Assembly: GCF_021233055.1 (NCBI RefSeq)
Contig: NZ_CP089538.1
Location: 415,501 to 479,500, forward strand
Reading direction: 5' to 3'
From: Spirosoma oryzicola
GTDB lineage: Bacteria > Bacteroidota > Bacteroidia > Cytophagales > Spirosomataceae
Length of the DNA: 64,000 nucleotides
Position 1 is the stretch's first letter; every line of letters starts with the position of its first letter. A program made the translations under genes and the position numbers. Positions 42,736 through 52,300 of the stretch are shown here, in pieces. Under the pieces are notes generated by a model, which searched no databases, had not been told where the DNA came from, and was given only the letters and a program-made list of their open reading frames with translations.

Positions 42736-44203
42736 AGTCTGGTTCGTCACCGGAAGTCAACACTTGTACGGTGAAGAAACGCTTCGACAAGTAGATGCTC
42801 ATTCCCAAATTATTGCCAAGTTTTTAGATGAAGCTTCGGCTGTTCCGGTACGGGTCGTTTTCAAGCCAGTCGTTAAAACACCGGACGAAATTTACGCGAT
42901 CTGTCAGGAGGCCAATGTCGCACCCAATTGTGTAGGGATCATAACCTGGATGCACACGTTTTCGCCCGCTAAAATGTGGATTCGCGGACTGACGGTGCTT
43001 AAAAAACCATTGCTTCACCTGCATACCCAGTTCAACCGGGATATTCCCTGGGGCGACATCGACATGGATTTTATGAACCTCAACCAGTCGGCGCACGGCG
43101 ACCGCGAGTTTGGGTTCATGGTATCGCGGATGCGCCTGAACCGGAAGGTAATCGTTGGTTTCTGGCAGGATGAGAGCGTTGTACAGAAGATCGGTGCCTG
43201 GACACGGGTGGCCGTAGCCGCTTACGAGTTAAAGACCATGAAGGTAGCCCGTTTTGGGGATAACATGCGTCAGGTAGCCGTGACAGAAGGCGATAAAGTA
43301 GCGGCCGAAATGACCTTCGGGATGTCGGTTAATACCTACGGAATCGGGGATCTGGTCGCGGTGATCAATCAGGTAACGGACGGGGACATAGATCGGCTGG
43401 TGGAAGAGTATGCCGATAGCTACACGCTGATGGATTCGCTGCTGAAAGGCGGTGCGCAATACAGTTCGTTGCGCGATGCGGCTAAGATCGAATTAGGCTT
43501 GCGGGCTTTCCTGAAAGACGGAAACTTTAGCGCCTACACCGATACGTTCGAGGATTTGCACGGTATGGCGCAGCTACCTGGTATCGCGTCGCAGCGGCTG
43601 ATGGCTGACGGCTACGGTTTCGGGGGCGAGGGCGACTGGAAAACCTCGGCGATGGTGCGTACGCTAAAAGTGATGGCGGCTGGTCTACCGGGCGGTAACT
43701 CGTTTATGGAAGATTACACCTACCATTTCGATCCGGTAAATCCGTTGGTACTGGGCTCCCACATGCTTGAAATCTGCCCGTCCATTGCCGACGGTAAACC
43801 GTCCTGCGAAATTCATCCGTTGGGTATTGGCGGCAAAGCCGATCCGGTGCGGCTGGTGTTCAACGCTCCGGCGGGTCCCGCAATCAACGTATCGCTGATC
43901 GACATGGGCAATCGGTTCCGTTTGCTGGTCAACGAAGTCGAAGCGGTTGCCGTAACCGAAGCGTTGCCCAAATTGCCGGTAGCCCGCGCCTTGTGGAAAC
44001 CCATGCCCGACATGCAAACCGGCTGTGCGGCCTGGATATTAGCGGGAGGGGCGCACCACACGGTCTACAGCCAAAACCTGACGACCGAACATATCGAGGA
44101 TTTTGCCGAAATCTTTGGTGTCGAACTAGTTGTCATTGACAAGGACACAACCCTACGGCAGCTAAAGAACGAATTACGCTGGAACGAAGCGTCTTATCGA
44201 TAA
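42713..44203 (+). CDS. araA: L-arabinose isomerase
   Basis: This 496-residue Mn-dependent enzyme converts L-arabinose to L-ribulose in the cytoplasm. The N-terminus [20 protein letters not shown] is diagnostic. [42 protein letters not shown] and the metal-binding region (about 305-350, [23 protein letters not shown] and [13 protein letters not shown]) are conserved, with a late [10 protein letters not shown] histidine pair. The ATG at 42713 lies inside the last codons of araB. A 12-base-stem hairpin separates it from the arabinofuranosidase gene. Confidence 0.97.
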   Translation: MLNLNHYEVWFVTGSQHLYGEETLRQVDAHSQIIAKFLDEASAVPVRVVFKPVVKTPDEIYAICQEANVAPNCVGIITWMHTFSPAKMWIRGLTVLKKPLLHLHTQFNRDIPWGDIDMDFMNLNQSAHGDREFGFMVSRMRLNRKVIVGFWQDESVVQKIGAWTRVAVAAYELKTMKVARFGDNMRQVAVTEGDKVAAEMTFGMSVNTYGIGDLVAVINQVTDGDIDRLVEEYADSYTLMDSLLKGGAQYSSLRDAAKIELGLRAFLKDGNFSAYTDTFEDLHGMAQLPGIASQRLMADGYGFGGEGDWKTSAMVRTLKVMAAGLPGGNSFMEDYTYHFDPVNPLVLGSHMLEICPSIADGKPSCEIHPLGIGGKADPVRLVFNAPAGPAINVSLIDMGNRFRLLVNEVEAVAVTEALPKLPVARALWKPMPDMQTGCAAWILAGGAHHTVYSQNLTTEHIEDFAEIFGVELVVIDKDTTLRQLKNELRWNEASYR

Positions 44204-44211
44204 CCCTTTCC

Positions 44212-44255
44212 TGTCCTCTGCTCACGCTTTTACGGAAACGAAGGAGCAGAGGACA
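44212..44255 (+). promoter_or_regulatory. Intercistronic hairpin between araA and GH51
   Basis: TGTCCTCTGCTC (44212-44223) and GAGCAGAGGACA (44244-44255) form a perfect 12-base stem with a 20-base loop, 8 bases after the araA stop codon and 12 bases before the next ATG. No T-run follows directly (ACCCTGATTTTTATG), so partial termination or mRNA stabilisation is likely. Confidence 0.6.
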
Positions 44256-44267
44256 ACCCTGATTTTT

Positions 44268-45809
44268 ATGAAAAAACCATTTCTTACACTGGCGTTGGCG
44301 TCGCTGAGTCTTGTTGGCTTAGCACAGAACAAAGTGACGATCAATGGGGATGAAGGCAAGCATACCATCAACCGGCATATCTACGGCCATTTTGCCGAAC
44401 ACCTGGGCCGCTGCATCTACGGCGGTTTTTACGTCGGCGACAACAACAAGACCATCCCGAACAAAAACGGGGTGCGGCTCGACGTGGTCGACGCGTTGAA
44501 GAAGATGAAAATTCCGAATCTGCGGTGGCCGGGCGGCTGCTTTGCAGATACGTATCACTGGAAAGACGGCATTGGTCCGAAAGCCAAACGCCCGAAGATC
44601 GTGAACACCTGGTGGGGGGGCGTTACAGAAGATAACAGCTTTGGTACGCACGACTTTCTAAACATGTGCGAACTGCTGGGCACCGAGCCGTATCTGGCAG
44701 GTAACGTCGGCAGTGGCACCGTGCAGGACCTCAGCGAATGGGTGCAGTACGTCAACTTCCCGAGCAATAGCCCTATGTCGGCCCTGCGGCAGCAGAATGG
44801 GCGGGCGACCCCCTGGAACGTCAAATACTGGGGTGTTGGCAACGAAGCGTGGGGTTGTGGAGGAAACATGAAACCGGACTATTACGCCAACATCTACCGC
44901 CAGTACAGCACCTTTATGAACGGGCAGGTCGGTAAGGAAAAGATCTTCCGCATTGCATCCGGAGCCAGTTCGGATGATTACAACTGGACCGAAACGTTGA
45001 TGAAAAACATTCCCGGCAACATGCTCGAAGGTGTGGCGATGCACCATTACTCGGTGTTTGGCTGGGGTGAAAATGCGAAAGGTTCGGCCACGGAGTTCAC
45101 CGAAACCGACTACGCCCACACCATGAACGAAGCCCTGAAAATGGATGAGTTCGTGCAGAAGCACTCGGAGATCATGGACAAGTACGACCCGAAGAAAAAG
45201 GTTGCGCTGGTCGTCGACGAGTGGGGTGCGTGGTACAACGTTGAGCCGGGTACGAATCCGGGGTTCCTTTTCCAGCAGAACACCATGCGCGACGCAGTAC
45301 TGGCGGGAGCTACGCTCAATATTTTCCACAAGCATGCTGAACGGGTTCGGATGGCTAACCTGGCGCAGGCGATCAACGTACTACAGGCGGTTATCCTGAC
45401 CGACGGTCCAAAGATGCTGCTGACGCCAACCTACCACGTGCTGGAAATGTACAACGTTCACCAGGACGCAACCATGCTACCGGTCGACGTGAAAGCTGAC
45501 GACTACAAAGTGGGTGAGTACAAAATGCCTGCCGTGTCGGTTTCTGCCTCGCGCGACAAAGCCGGAAAAACGCACATTTCGCTGGTCAACATCGACGCGG
45601 GTAAGCCCCAGACCTTCACGGTAAATCTGAAAGGCATTAACGCGAAAAGCGTGTCGGGTCGTATTCTGACATCGGCTAAAGTGCAGGACTACAACACCTT
45701 CGCTCAGCCGAATAAAGTGAAACCGGCGTCTTTCTCCGGTGCCAAACTCACTGGTGATGAACTAACCGTAACCCTGCCCCCGGTGTCGGTGGTGGTGTTA
45801 GAAATGTAG
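44268..45809 (+). CDS. GH51 alpha-L-arabinofuranosidase
   Basis: This 513-residue exported glycosidase has a signal peptide (MKKPFLTLALASLSLVGLAQ) and a GH51 catalytic barrel with acid/base Glu193 in WGVGNEAWGCG and nucleophile Glu318 in VVDEWGAWYN. The C-terminal beta-sandwich ends in PPVSVVVLEM. It cleaves terminal alpha-L-arabinofuranose from arabinan, arabinoxylan or oligosaccharides, probably in the periplasm, and so feeds AraA/B/D. The gene lies within the ara operon and is flanked on both sides by hairpins, which may set its expression apart from the sugar-catabolic genes. Confidence 0.95.
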   Translation: MKKPFLTLALASLSLVGLAQNKVTINGDEGKHTINRHIYGHFAEHLGRCIYGGFYVGDNNKTIPNKNGVRLDVVDALKKMKIPNLRWPGGCFADTYHWKDGIGPKAKRPKIVNTWWGGVTEDNSFGTHDFLNMCELLGTEPYLAGNVGSGTVQDLSEWVQYVNFPSNSPMSALRQQNGRATPWNVKYWGVGNEAWGCGGNMKPDYYANIYRQYSTFMNGQVGKEKIFRIASGASSDDYNWTETLMKNIPGNMLEGVAMHHYSVFGWGENAKGSATEFTETDYAHTMNEALKMDEFVQKHSEIMDKYDPKKKVALVVDEWGAWYNVEPGTNPGFLFQQNTMRDAVLAGATLNIFHKHAERVRMANLAQAINVLQAVILTDGPKMLLTPTYHVLEMYNVHQDATMLPVDVKADDYKVGEYKMPAVSVSASRDKAGKTHISLVNIDAGKPQTFTVNLKGINAKSVSGRILTSAKVQDYNTFAQPNKVKPASFSGAKLTGDELTVTLPPVSVVVLEM

Positions 45810-45814
45810 AATTA

Positions 45815-45914
45815 ATGAATGCGTGCCGCAACGGAGGTTGAATGAATGAGCGAGTGTTTGGTTTTGCGCCAGCAATTATTCGCTTATTCAACCTCTTTTG
45901 CGGCACGCATTCAT
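45815..45914 (+). promoter_or_regulatory. Large intercistronic hairpin between GH51 and araD
   Basis: ATGAATGCGTGCCGCAA (45815-45831) pairs perfectly with TTGCGGCACGCATTCAT (45898-45914). An inner pair AGGTTGAAT / ATTCAACCT (45835-45843 and 45885-45893) extends the stem almost through the whole gap. The loop side carries GAATGAATGAGCGA, a motif seen at two other intergenic sites. It has no T-run and could stabilise or process the operon mRNA. Confidence 0.6.
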
Positions 45915-45932
45915 ACAATCACGCATTGAATC

Positions 45933-46631
45933 ATGTACAAAAATCTTCAAGACGAATGCTACGAGGCTAATATGCAGCTTCCGGAGCTGGGACTGGTGCT
46001 GTTTACGTTCGGTAACGTCAGTGCTGTCGATCGCGACAAAGCGGTATTTGCGATCAAGCCCAGCGGGGTACCGTACGCGCTGCTCAAACCCGAAGACATC
46101 GTTATCTGCGATTACGACGCGAAGATTGTCGCCGGAACCATGCGCCCCTCGTCCGATACGAAAACGCACGCGCTGCTGTACAAAACCTGGGACGACATTG
46201 GCGGAATCACGCACACCCACAGTACCTACGCGGTGGCCTGGGCGCAGGCGGGTATGGACATTCCCATCTTCGGCACGACCCACGCCGACCACACGCATCA
46301 GGATATCCCCTGCGCCCCGGTACTAACCGACGAGATGATTCAGGGCGACTACGAACACGAAACGGGGAACCAGATTTTCGACGTATTCCGGGAAAAGGGG
46401 CTGTCGCACAAGGAAGTCGAAATGGTGTTGCTGCAAAATCACGGTCCGTTCACTTGGGGGAAAACGGCCGAAAAATCAGTGTACAATGCTGCCGTGCTGG
46501 AAGAAGTGGCCCGTATGGCGTACATGACACTGGTGATCAACCCCGATACGCCACGCATCAAAGACACGCTTCGGCTCAAGCATTACGAACGCAAGCACGG
46601 CAAGAATGCCTACTACGGGCAAGGGTGCTGA
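45933..46631 (+). CDS. araD: L-ribulose-5-phosphate 4-epimerase
   Basis: This 232-residue class II aldolase-like zinc enzyme converts L-ribulose 5-phosphate to D-xylulose 5-phosphate. Zinc ligands His94 and His96 are in GGITHTHSTYAVAWAQAG. TTHADHTHQDIPC, GNVSAVDRD and LLQNHGPFTWGKTAEKSVYNAAVLEEVARMA are the other family motifs. The length and the short C-terminus match AraD. It is the last catabolic step encoded in the ara operon, with galM 145 bases downstream. Confidence 0.95.
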   Translation: MYKNLQDECYEANMQLPELGLVLFTFGNVSAVDRDKAVFAIKPSGVPYALLKPEDIVICDYDAKIVAGTMRPSSDTKTHALLYKTWDDIGGITHTHSTYAVAWAQAGMDIPIFGTTHADHTHQDIPCAPVLTDEMIQGDYEHETGNQIFDVFREKGLSHKEVEMVLLQNHGPFTWGKTAEKSVYNAAVLEEVARMAYMTLVINPDTPRIKDTLRLKHYERKHGKNAYYGQGC

Positions 46632-46776
46632 CATGTAGCTCCAAAAGAAAATTGTAAACTGAAACCGCGATCAATCTGATTATCGATCAGCTACATTATT
46701 TTCTGATGCGTATTCGCTTTTACGTAGCGGGGAGCGGGATCGAACTCCGCATCTTATCATCACCTTGCCTTTTCCC

Positions 46777-47934
46777 ATGAAAATAGTCTTTCAATTTACA
46801 GCTGTTGCCCTGCTGATGGGCTGCTTAGCCATGACATCTTCTTCCCCAGAATCAATTGACCAGAATCAAAAAGCCGGAATTGAAAAGTCAGTGTTTGGTC
46901 AGTTACCCAGTGGGCAAACGGCTGATTTATACACGCTTCGCAACGCAGCCGGTATGACCGCCAAGATAACCAACTACGGTGGTATTCTGGTGTCGCTGGT
47001 AACACCGGATAAAAATGGCAAATTCGAAGAAGTTACACTGGGTTACGATTCACTGGACCCCTATGTACAAAGCAACCCCTTTTTCGGTGCTTTGGTGGGG
47101 CGCTACGGAAATCGAATTGCGAAAGGTCAGTTTACACTCGATGGAAAAACGTATTCGCTCGTAACGAACAACATGGGTAACCATCTGCACGGTGGTAAAG
47201 TCGGTTTCGACAAGGTACTCTGGACTGCTACGCCGGTCGATGGCAAAGAGCCCGCCCTGAAGTTGGCGTATACTGCAAAAGATGGCGAAGAAGGTTATCC
47301 GGGCAATCTGGCGGTTGCCGTTACCTACACGCTCACCAACGACAATACGTTGCGGATCGACTACCAGGCTACGACCGATAAACCAACCGTGGTGAACCTG
47401 ACCAATCACACGTATTTCAATCTGACCGGCGGAGTCAAGCGCGACGTTCTCGACCACGTGGTGACGCTCAATGCCGATCGGTTTCTACCCGTTGACAAGA
47501 CCTTGATTCCGACGGGCGAACTAAAGCCTGTTGCGGGTACGGTTTTCGATTTTACGAAGCCAACGCCGATCGGTGCACGGATCAACGATGCGAACGACGA
47601 GCAGATCAAATACGGATCGGGCTATGACCATTGCTGGCTGATCAACGGTCCTGAAACGGCGTCGAAGCGAGTTGCTACGGTCTATGAACCAACCAGCGGA
47701 CGAGTGATGGAAGTGCGTACCACTGAACCCGCCGTTCAGTTTTACACGAGCAATATGTTGGTCAGCAAAGCGCCGGGTCACGGTGGAGTTTCCTACAAAA
47801 AGCGGGATGCGCTGTGCCTTGAAACGCAACATTACCCTGACTCGCCTAACCAGCCTTCTTTCCCGACAACCGAACTACGACCCGGCCAGACGTACAAAAC
47901 GACAACCGAGTATACGTTCTCTACCCGGAAATAA
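46777..47934 (+). CDS. galM: Aldose 1-epimerase (galactose mutarotase family), lipoprotein
   Basis: The ATG at 46777 gives a 385-residue protein with a lipoprotein signal (LLMGC at about residues 12-16), so it is probably anchored in the periplasm or outer membrane. The mutarotase fold includes YGGILVSLVTPDKNGK, NPFFGALVGRYGNRIAKG, HLHGGKVGFDKVLW, the catalytic His in NLTNHTYFNL and the catalytic Glu in CLETQHYPDSPNQPSFP. It interconverts alpha and beta anomers of aldoses; next to araD it probably serves arabinose or related sugars. An earlier TTG (46765) would only extend the signal. Confidence 0.92.
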   Translation: MKIVFQFTAVALLMGCLAMTSSSPESIDQNQKAGIEKSVFGQLPSGQTADLYTLRNAAGMTAKITNYGGILVSLVTPDKNGKFEEVTLGYDSLDPYVQSNPFFGALVGRYGNRIAKGQFTLDGKTYSLVTNNMGNHLHGGKVGFDKVLWTATPVDGKEPALKLAYTAKDGEEGYPGNLAVAVTYTLTNDNTLRIDYQATTDKPTVVNLTNHTYFNLTGGVKRDVLDHVVTLNADRFLPVDKTLIPTGELKPVAGTVFDFTKPTPIGARINDANDEQIKYGSGYDHCWLINGPETASKRVATVYEPTSGRVMEVRTTEPAVQFYTSNMLVSKAPGHGGVSYKKRDALCLETQHYPDSPNQPSFPTTELRPGQTYKTTTEYTFSTRK

Positions 47935-47957
47935 TTGCTGAACGCGTTTGACACAGT

Positions 47958-48007
47958 ACTAACGTGAAGAGGGCCGTATAATCGTATACGGCCCTCTTCA
48001 CGTTAGT
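47958..48007. terminator. Long perfect inverted repeat after galM
   Basis: Perfect 23-base arms (47958-47980 and 47985-48007), core GTGAAGAGGGCCGTATA, enclose a 4-base loop. It lies between convergent galM and ScyD/ScyE-like genes and should stop transcription from both. Confidence 0.85.
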
Positions 48008-48022
48008 CGGCTAATTGGTCGA

Positions 48023-49027
48023 TTAGTACGTTATTTTCTTAACCGTACCGTCAATCAGGCTGCTGACGTAGTAGGTGTTAGCGGCAGTACCTGCAATGAT
48101 CGATGTTGGGTAATTAAGACCCGTTAGTAATGTTGTCGTTTGTCCATTGACGGTTTGCTTTATGTTTCCTGAATTTTGGGCGAAACCTTGCGGACCGAAC
48201 TCTCCAACACTAAGCGTGATAATGCGCTTGTCAGGTGCTAGCAGTAAATCTACCATTGTCGTATAGCCTTCCTGGAACGTATCCACGCTACCGTCCTGAC
48301 TGATTTTATAGATTCGAGCCTTGCCCACAGGGAAAGGAAAACCAATCAACGTAGTTACCAGAAACTTATCGCCATCAAACGTAATGCTGGTTGGTACAAC
48401 GTTGATTTTAGGCGGGCCCACCGTGGTTGGATTGTCAATGTTTGCCAGTTCTGTGAACACACTCAACGCTCCATTGGGGGTCCGCCGAATGATGGCGTTG
48501 GCTGCTGCGTCAGTGATGTACAAATCGCCGTTGGGCGCGAACGTAAGGTTATACAGGTTTGAATCGTCGGTATCTTCCTTAAACTTATAATTCAAGACAA
48601 ACTGACCTATTGGCTCGCTGCTGAGTTGGCTAACCGTCATAGCCGGATCGCCCGGCTTAAAATTAGAAACATCGGCTTTGTACAACTTGTCATCGACGCC
48701 GTGCAGAATGTACAGCATACCGTCTTTATAAGCCAGATGGTTAAGACCGTCGGGCGTGTTTTCGGGGCTAACGGTCACCGAAAAACCGGTGATGACCGGG
48801 TACTTATTGCCGTCCGGTGTGATGACCGATACGCGACCCGCTCCGGCTTCGGTAACCCAGATCTGTCCTTTAGCGTCACGCGCCAGACCGATGGGCGCGC
48901 CCAGGCCACTAGCCAACGTGGTAGGAGTTGGTAACTGACCCGAAGCAGGTGGCTCCCGGTGATCCTGACAACTGGTTGCTGCCAGAAGAGCGCACAGAGA
49001 AAAAACGCTAAGCAGTTTAGTTTTCAT
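48023..49027 (-). CDS. ScyD/ScyE-family lipoprotein with NHL-like beta-propeller
   Basis: This 334-residue exported lipoprotein has lipidated Cys20 (AATSCQDHRE) and a six-bladed propeller of SMP-30/NHL type. Blade strings include GLARDAKGQIWVTEAGAGRVSVI, GLNHLAYKDGMLYILHG, TFAPNGDLYITDAAANAIIRR and LLLAPDKRIITLSVG. It matches the ScyD/ScyE family, named after cyanobacterial scytonemin cluster proteins but widespread with unknown roles. It is probably periplasmic or surface-attached. It stands alone. Confidence 0.85.
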   Translation of the reverse strand: MKTKLLSVFSLCALLAATSCQDHREPPASGQLPTPTTLASGLGAPIGLARDAKGQIWVTEAGAGRVSVITPDGNKYPVITGFSVTVSPENTPDGLNHLAYKDGMLYILHGVDDKLYKADVSNFKPGDPAMTVSQLSSEPIGQFVLNYKFKEDTDDSNLYNLTFAPNGDLYITDAAANAIIRRTPNGALSVFTELANIDNPTTVGPPKINVVPTSITFDGDKFLVTTLIGFPFPVGKARIYKISQDGSVDTFQEGYTTMVDLLLAPDKRIITLSVGEFGPQGFAQNSGNIKQTVNGQTTTLLTGLNYPTSIIAGTAANTYYVSSLIDGTVKKITY

Positions 49028-49302
49028 GAACGAGTAATGAGGAATTGAAACGTAGATAGATGACTAGCAATCAGTATGATTACGGGGCCAAAATAAAAGA
49101 GCTTGAAAGGATATCGTTGTTTTTTATAGCAAACGGTAGCTTTAGAAGAGCCCCTATTATTTTACGGTAGTCTACGCAGGCAATTTATTCCATAAGCTGT
49201 GCTATGCTACCTATTTGGTTAGGTAGTTTAGGCCGGTTTCGGTCTTATGGCTATAACCTAGTAGTCAATCTATTTCCTAAGCGCTGCTTAACTGTAATCG
49301 TT

Positions 49303-52300
49303 ATGTCTTTTTTATCGACATCTGGTAAACACTGGCTTCATCTGCTCGGAGCGGCCGGGGTTTCCATAAGTTTGTACGCGTGCCTGAGTACGCAAAAAGT
49401 TACCAATCAAACGGGAGCCAACTCGGTTTCGGCCACCGACGCTTCGGTAACACCTACGTCTGCCGTTCCTGAACCGGGCCGGGCCACGTTAGGCCGGGCC
49501 ACACCTGGCCGGGTGTTGGTTTTTTCTAAAACAAAAGGCTGGAAACACACGTCCATTCCGTTTGGCATTGCGGCTATTCAGAAGCTGGGTCGGGAAAACA
49601 ACTTTCTGGTCGATACGACCAAAAACGCGAATTACTTCAACGACGATAGCCTGAAAAAGTATCAGGCCGTTGTCTTTCTGAGTACTACGGGCAACATATT
49701 AAATCAAATCCAACAAGCGGCTTTTGAGCGGTACATTCAGGCCGGGGGTGGCTACATGGGTATTCATGCCGCTGCCGATACCGAATACGATTGGCCGTGG
49801 TACAACAAACTGGTGGGTGGGTATTTCGCGAGCCATCCGAGTAATTCAAACGTTCGGAAAGCGACGGTTGACGTGACCGACAAAAACCATCCGTCAACGG
49901 CGCACCTGCCCGACCATTGGGAACGCACGGATGAGTGGTACAACTACCGCTCGTTCTACACCGATCTGACCGTACTGGCTAATCTGGACGAGAACACCTA
50001 CGACGGAGGAACAAACGGTAGCAATCACCCGATTGCCTGGTATCATGAGTTTGACGGTGGACGCGCTTTTTACACGGGCGGTGGCCACGAAGATGCCAGC
50101 TTTAGCGAACCGTTGTTTGTGCAGCACGTACTCGGTGGTCTGAAATGGGCCATGGGCGACGGCAAGGCCCTGAACTACAGCAAATCGTATGCAGTGGTAA
50201 TGCCCGAAGAAAACCGATTCGTAAAAACGGTCCTGGTTAATGACCTCAACGAGCCGATGGAGTTAGCCGTGGCCAACGACGGTCGTGTTTTCTTTACCGA
50301 ACGCAGCGGTAACCTGTCGGTTTACAACAGCCGCACCAACGAGCATAAAATCATGCACAAGTTTGCGGTAACGACCAAGCAGGGCTTCGGTGTACAGGGC
50401 GTTACGGTTGATCCAAATTTTGCAACGAACCATTACCTGTACGTGTATTATTCGCCCGATACCGACAAAGATCCGACCTATCATCTGTCGCGCTTCGTGG
50501 TCAATGCCAACAATACGCTTGATCTGGCTTCGGAGAAAGTAATCCTGAAAGTGCCCGGTGAGTTTGAAGCTAGTGCCCACCACGGCGGCTCGCTGGCCTG
50601 GGATAAAGACGGAAACCTGTTTCTTTCAACGGGCGATAACACCAACCCGTTTCCATCGAACGGCTACGCGCCCATCGATGAACGTCCCGATCATCTAACA
50701 CTCGATGCCCAGCGGTCAGCCGCCAACACCAACGATTTACGCGGTAAAGTCCTTCGTATTCATCCTCAGGCCGATGGTACCTACACGATTCCTGACGGTA
50801 ACCTATTTCCGAAAGGTACTGCTCAAACGCTGCCTGAGATCTACACGATGGGGCTACGGAATCCGTACCGCATTGCCGTCAACCCGAAAACGTCGGTCCT
50901 GTACTGGGGCGAAATCGGTCCTGATGCCGGAAAAGACAGTACCATCGGACCACGGGGTTATGACGAATTCAACCAGGCGAAAAAGCCCGGTAACTACGGC
51001 TGGCCCCTGTTCATCGGTAACAGCCAGCCCTATCCCGATCTGAATTTTGCGACCAACGAGGCCGGTCCGAAATTTGATCCGAAGGCACCGGTTAACAGTT
51101 CCCCGAACAATACGGGCATGAAAAATCTGCCGCCGACCAATTCGGCCATGATCTGGTATCCGTATGCCGCTTCAAAAGAGTTTCCCGAACTAGGCTTGGG
51201 CGGACGCAGTGCCATGGCGGGCGAGTTTTATACCTACGACAAGAACTCGTCGTCGAAAACGAAATTCCCGGAATACTACGACGGAGCCTTGTTTATCTTC
51301 GACTGGATGCGCAACTGGGTTGTAGCCGCGCGGTTTGATAAAGACGAAAACTACGTGCGCAACGAGCCGTTCATGGCCGCTGGTGGCGACTTCCGGCGAC
51401 CTATCGACCTCGCGTTCGGTAAAGATGGAATTATGTACATGCTGGAATATGGTTCCGTTTATGGCGCTGACAACGACGATGCGCGTTTGGTGAAAATCGA
51501 ATACAACACGGGCAACCGGCCACCCATTGCCAAAGCAGGTGTTGTTGACTCGGTAGCCGTAGCGCAGCGGAATGCCCGTTCGTACCTGACGTCTGACGGA
51601 CGCAACGCCCCCGCCATCCGGGAGGCCATCGGTCAGGCTCCGTTGCGGGTAAAATTCAGCGGTCGCGGTACCGATCTGGACGATGAAGACCAACTGACGT
51701 ATCAATGGCTCTTTGACGGAAAAACGGTTGGTGCAACGCAACCCAACGCGACGTATACCTACAGTCAACCCGGTGTTTATAAGGCTATTTTCAAAGTAAG
51801 TGACCAGACCGGACAGGTTGGCATGGACACCATTGTTGTCAAAGTCGGCAATGCTAGCCCTGAAGTGGCTATTACAACACCCGGCAACAAATCTTTCTAC
51901 TGGGAAAATAAGCCGTTTGCATACGCCGTAAAAGTGACGGATAAGGAGGACAAAAAGATTGATCCCAAAAAGATAAAAGTAGTCTACGCCTACAGCGCAC
52001 AACCGGGGGGAGCCCCAACGGCGGGTCCTCAGCAGGGCCATCAGGACTTAGCCGCTATCGGTAATGGGTCACTGGGTAAAACGCTGGTTGCCAATAGCGA
52101 TTGTAAAGCGTGTCATACCATCGATAAGCCATCGGTGGGTCCAACCTTCCTGGCGGTTGCTACCCGTTACAAAGGGCAGACCGGATCGGTCGAGCGACTG
52201 GCAAAGAAGATTATCGAAGGGGGGGGCGGTAACTGGAGCAAAGACCATCTGATGAGTGCTCACCCGCAGATTCCGGTGCAGGATGCTCAGGAAATGGTGA

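Noticed and set aside
44658..45335. 225-codon antisense frame opposite GH51
   Set aside because: It is opposite the GH51 catalytic region with both active-site glutamates, and has no independent features.
46725..46751. A complete tRNA gene before galM
   Set aside because: Only a T-arm/acceptor-like 3' part is seen; the D-arm, anticodon arm and 5' acceptor strand are missing. It is kept only as a low-interest finding.
51190..52041. 283-codon antisense frame inside the ThuA fusion gene
   Set aside because: It lies wholly opposite a well-supported multidomain gene with conserved motifs, so it is a frame shadow.
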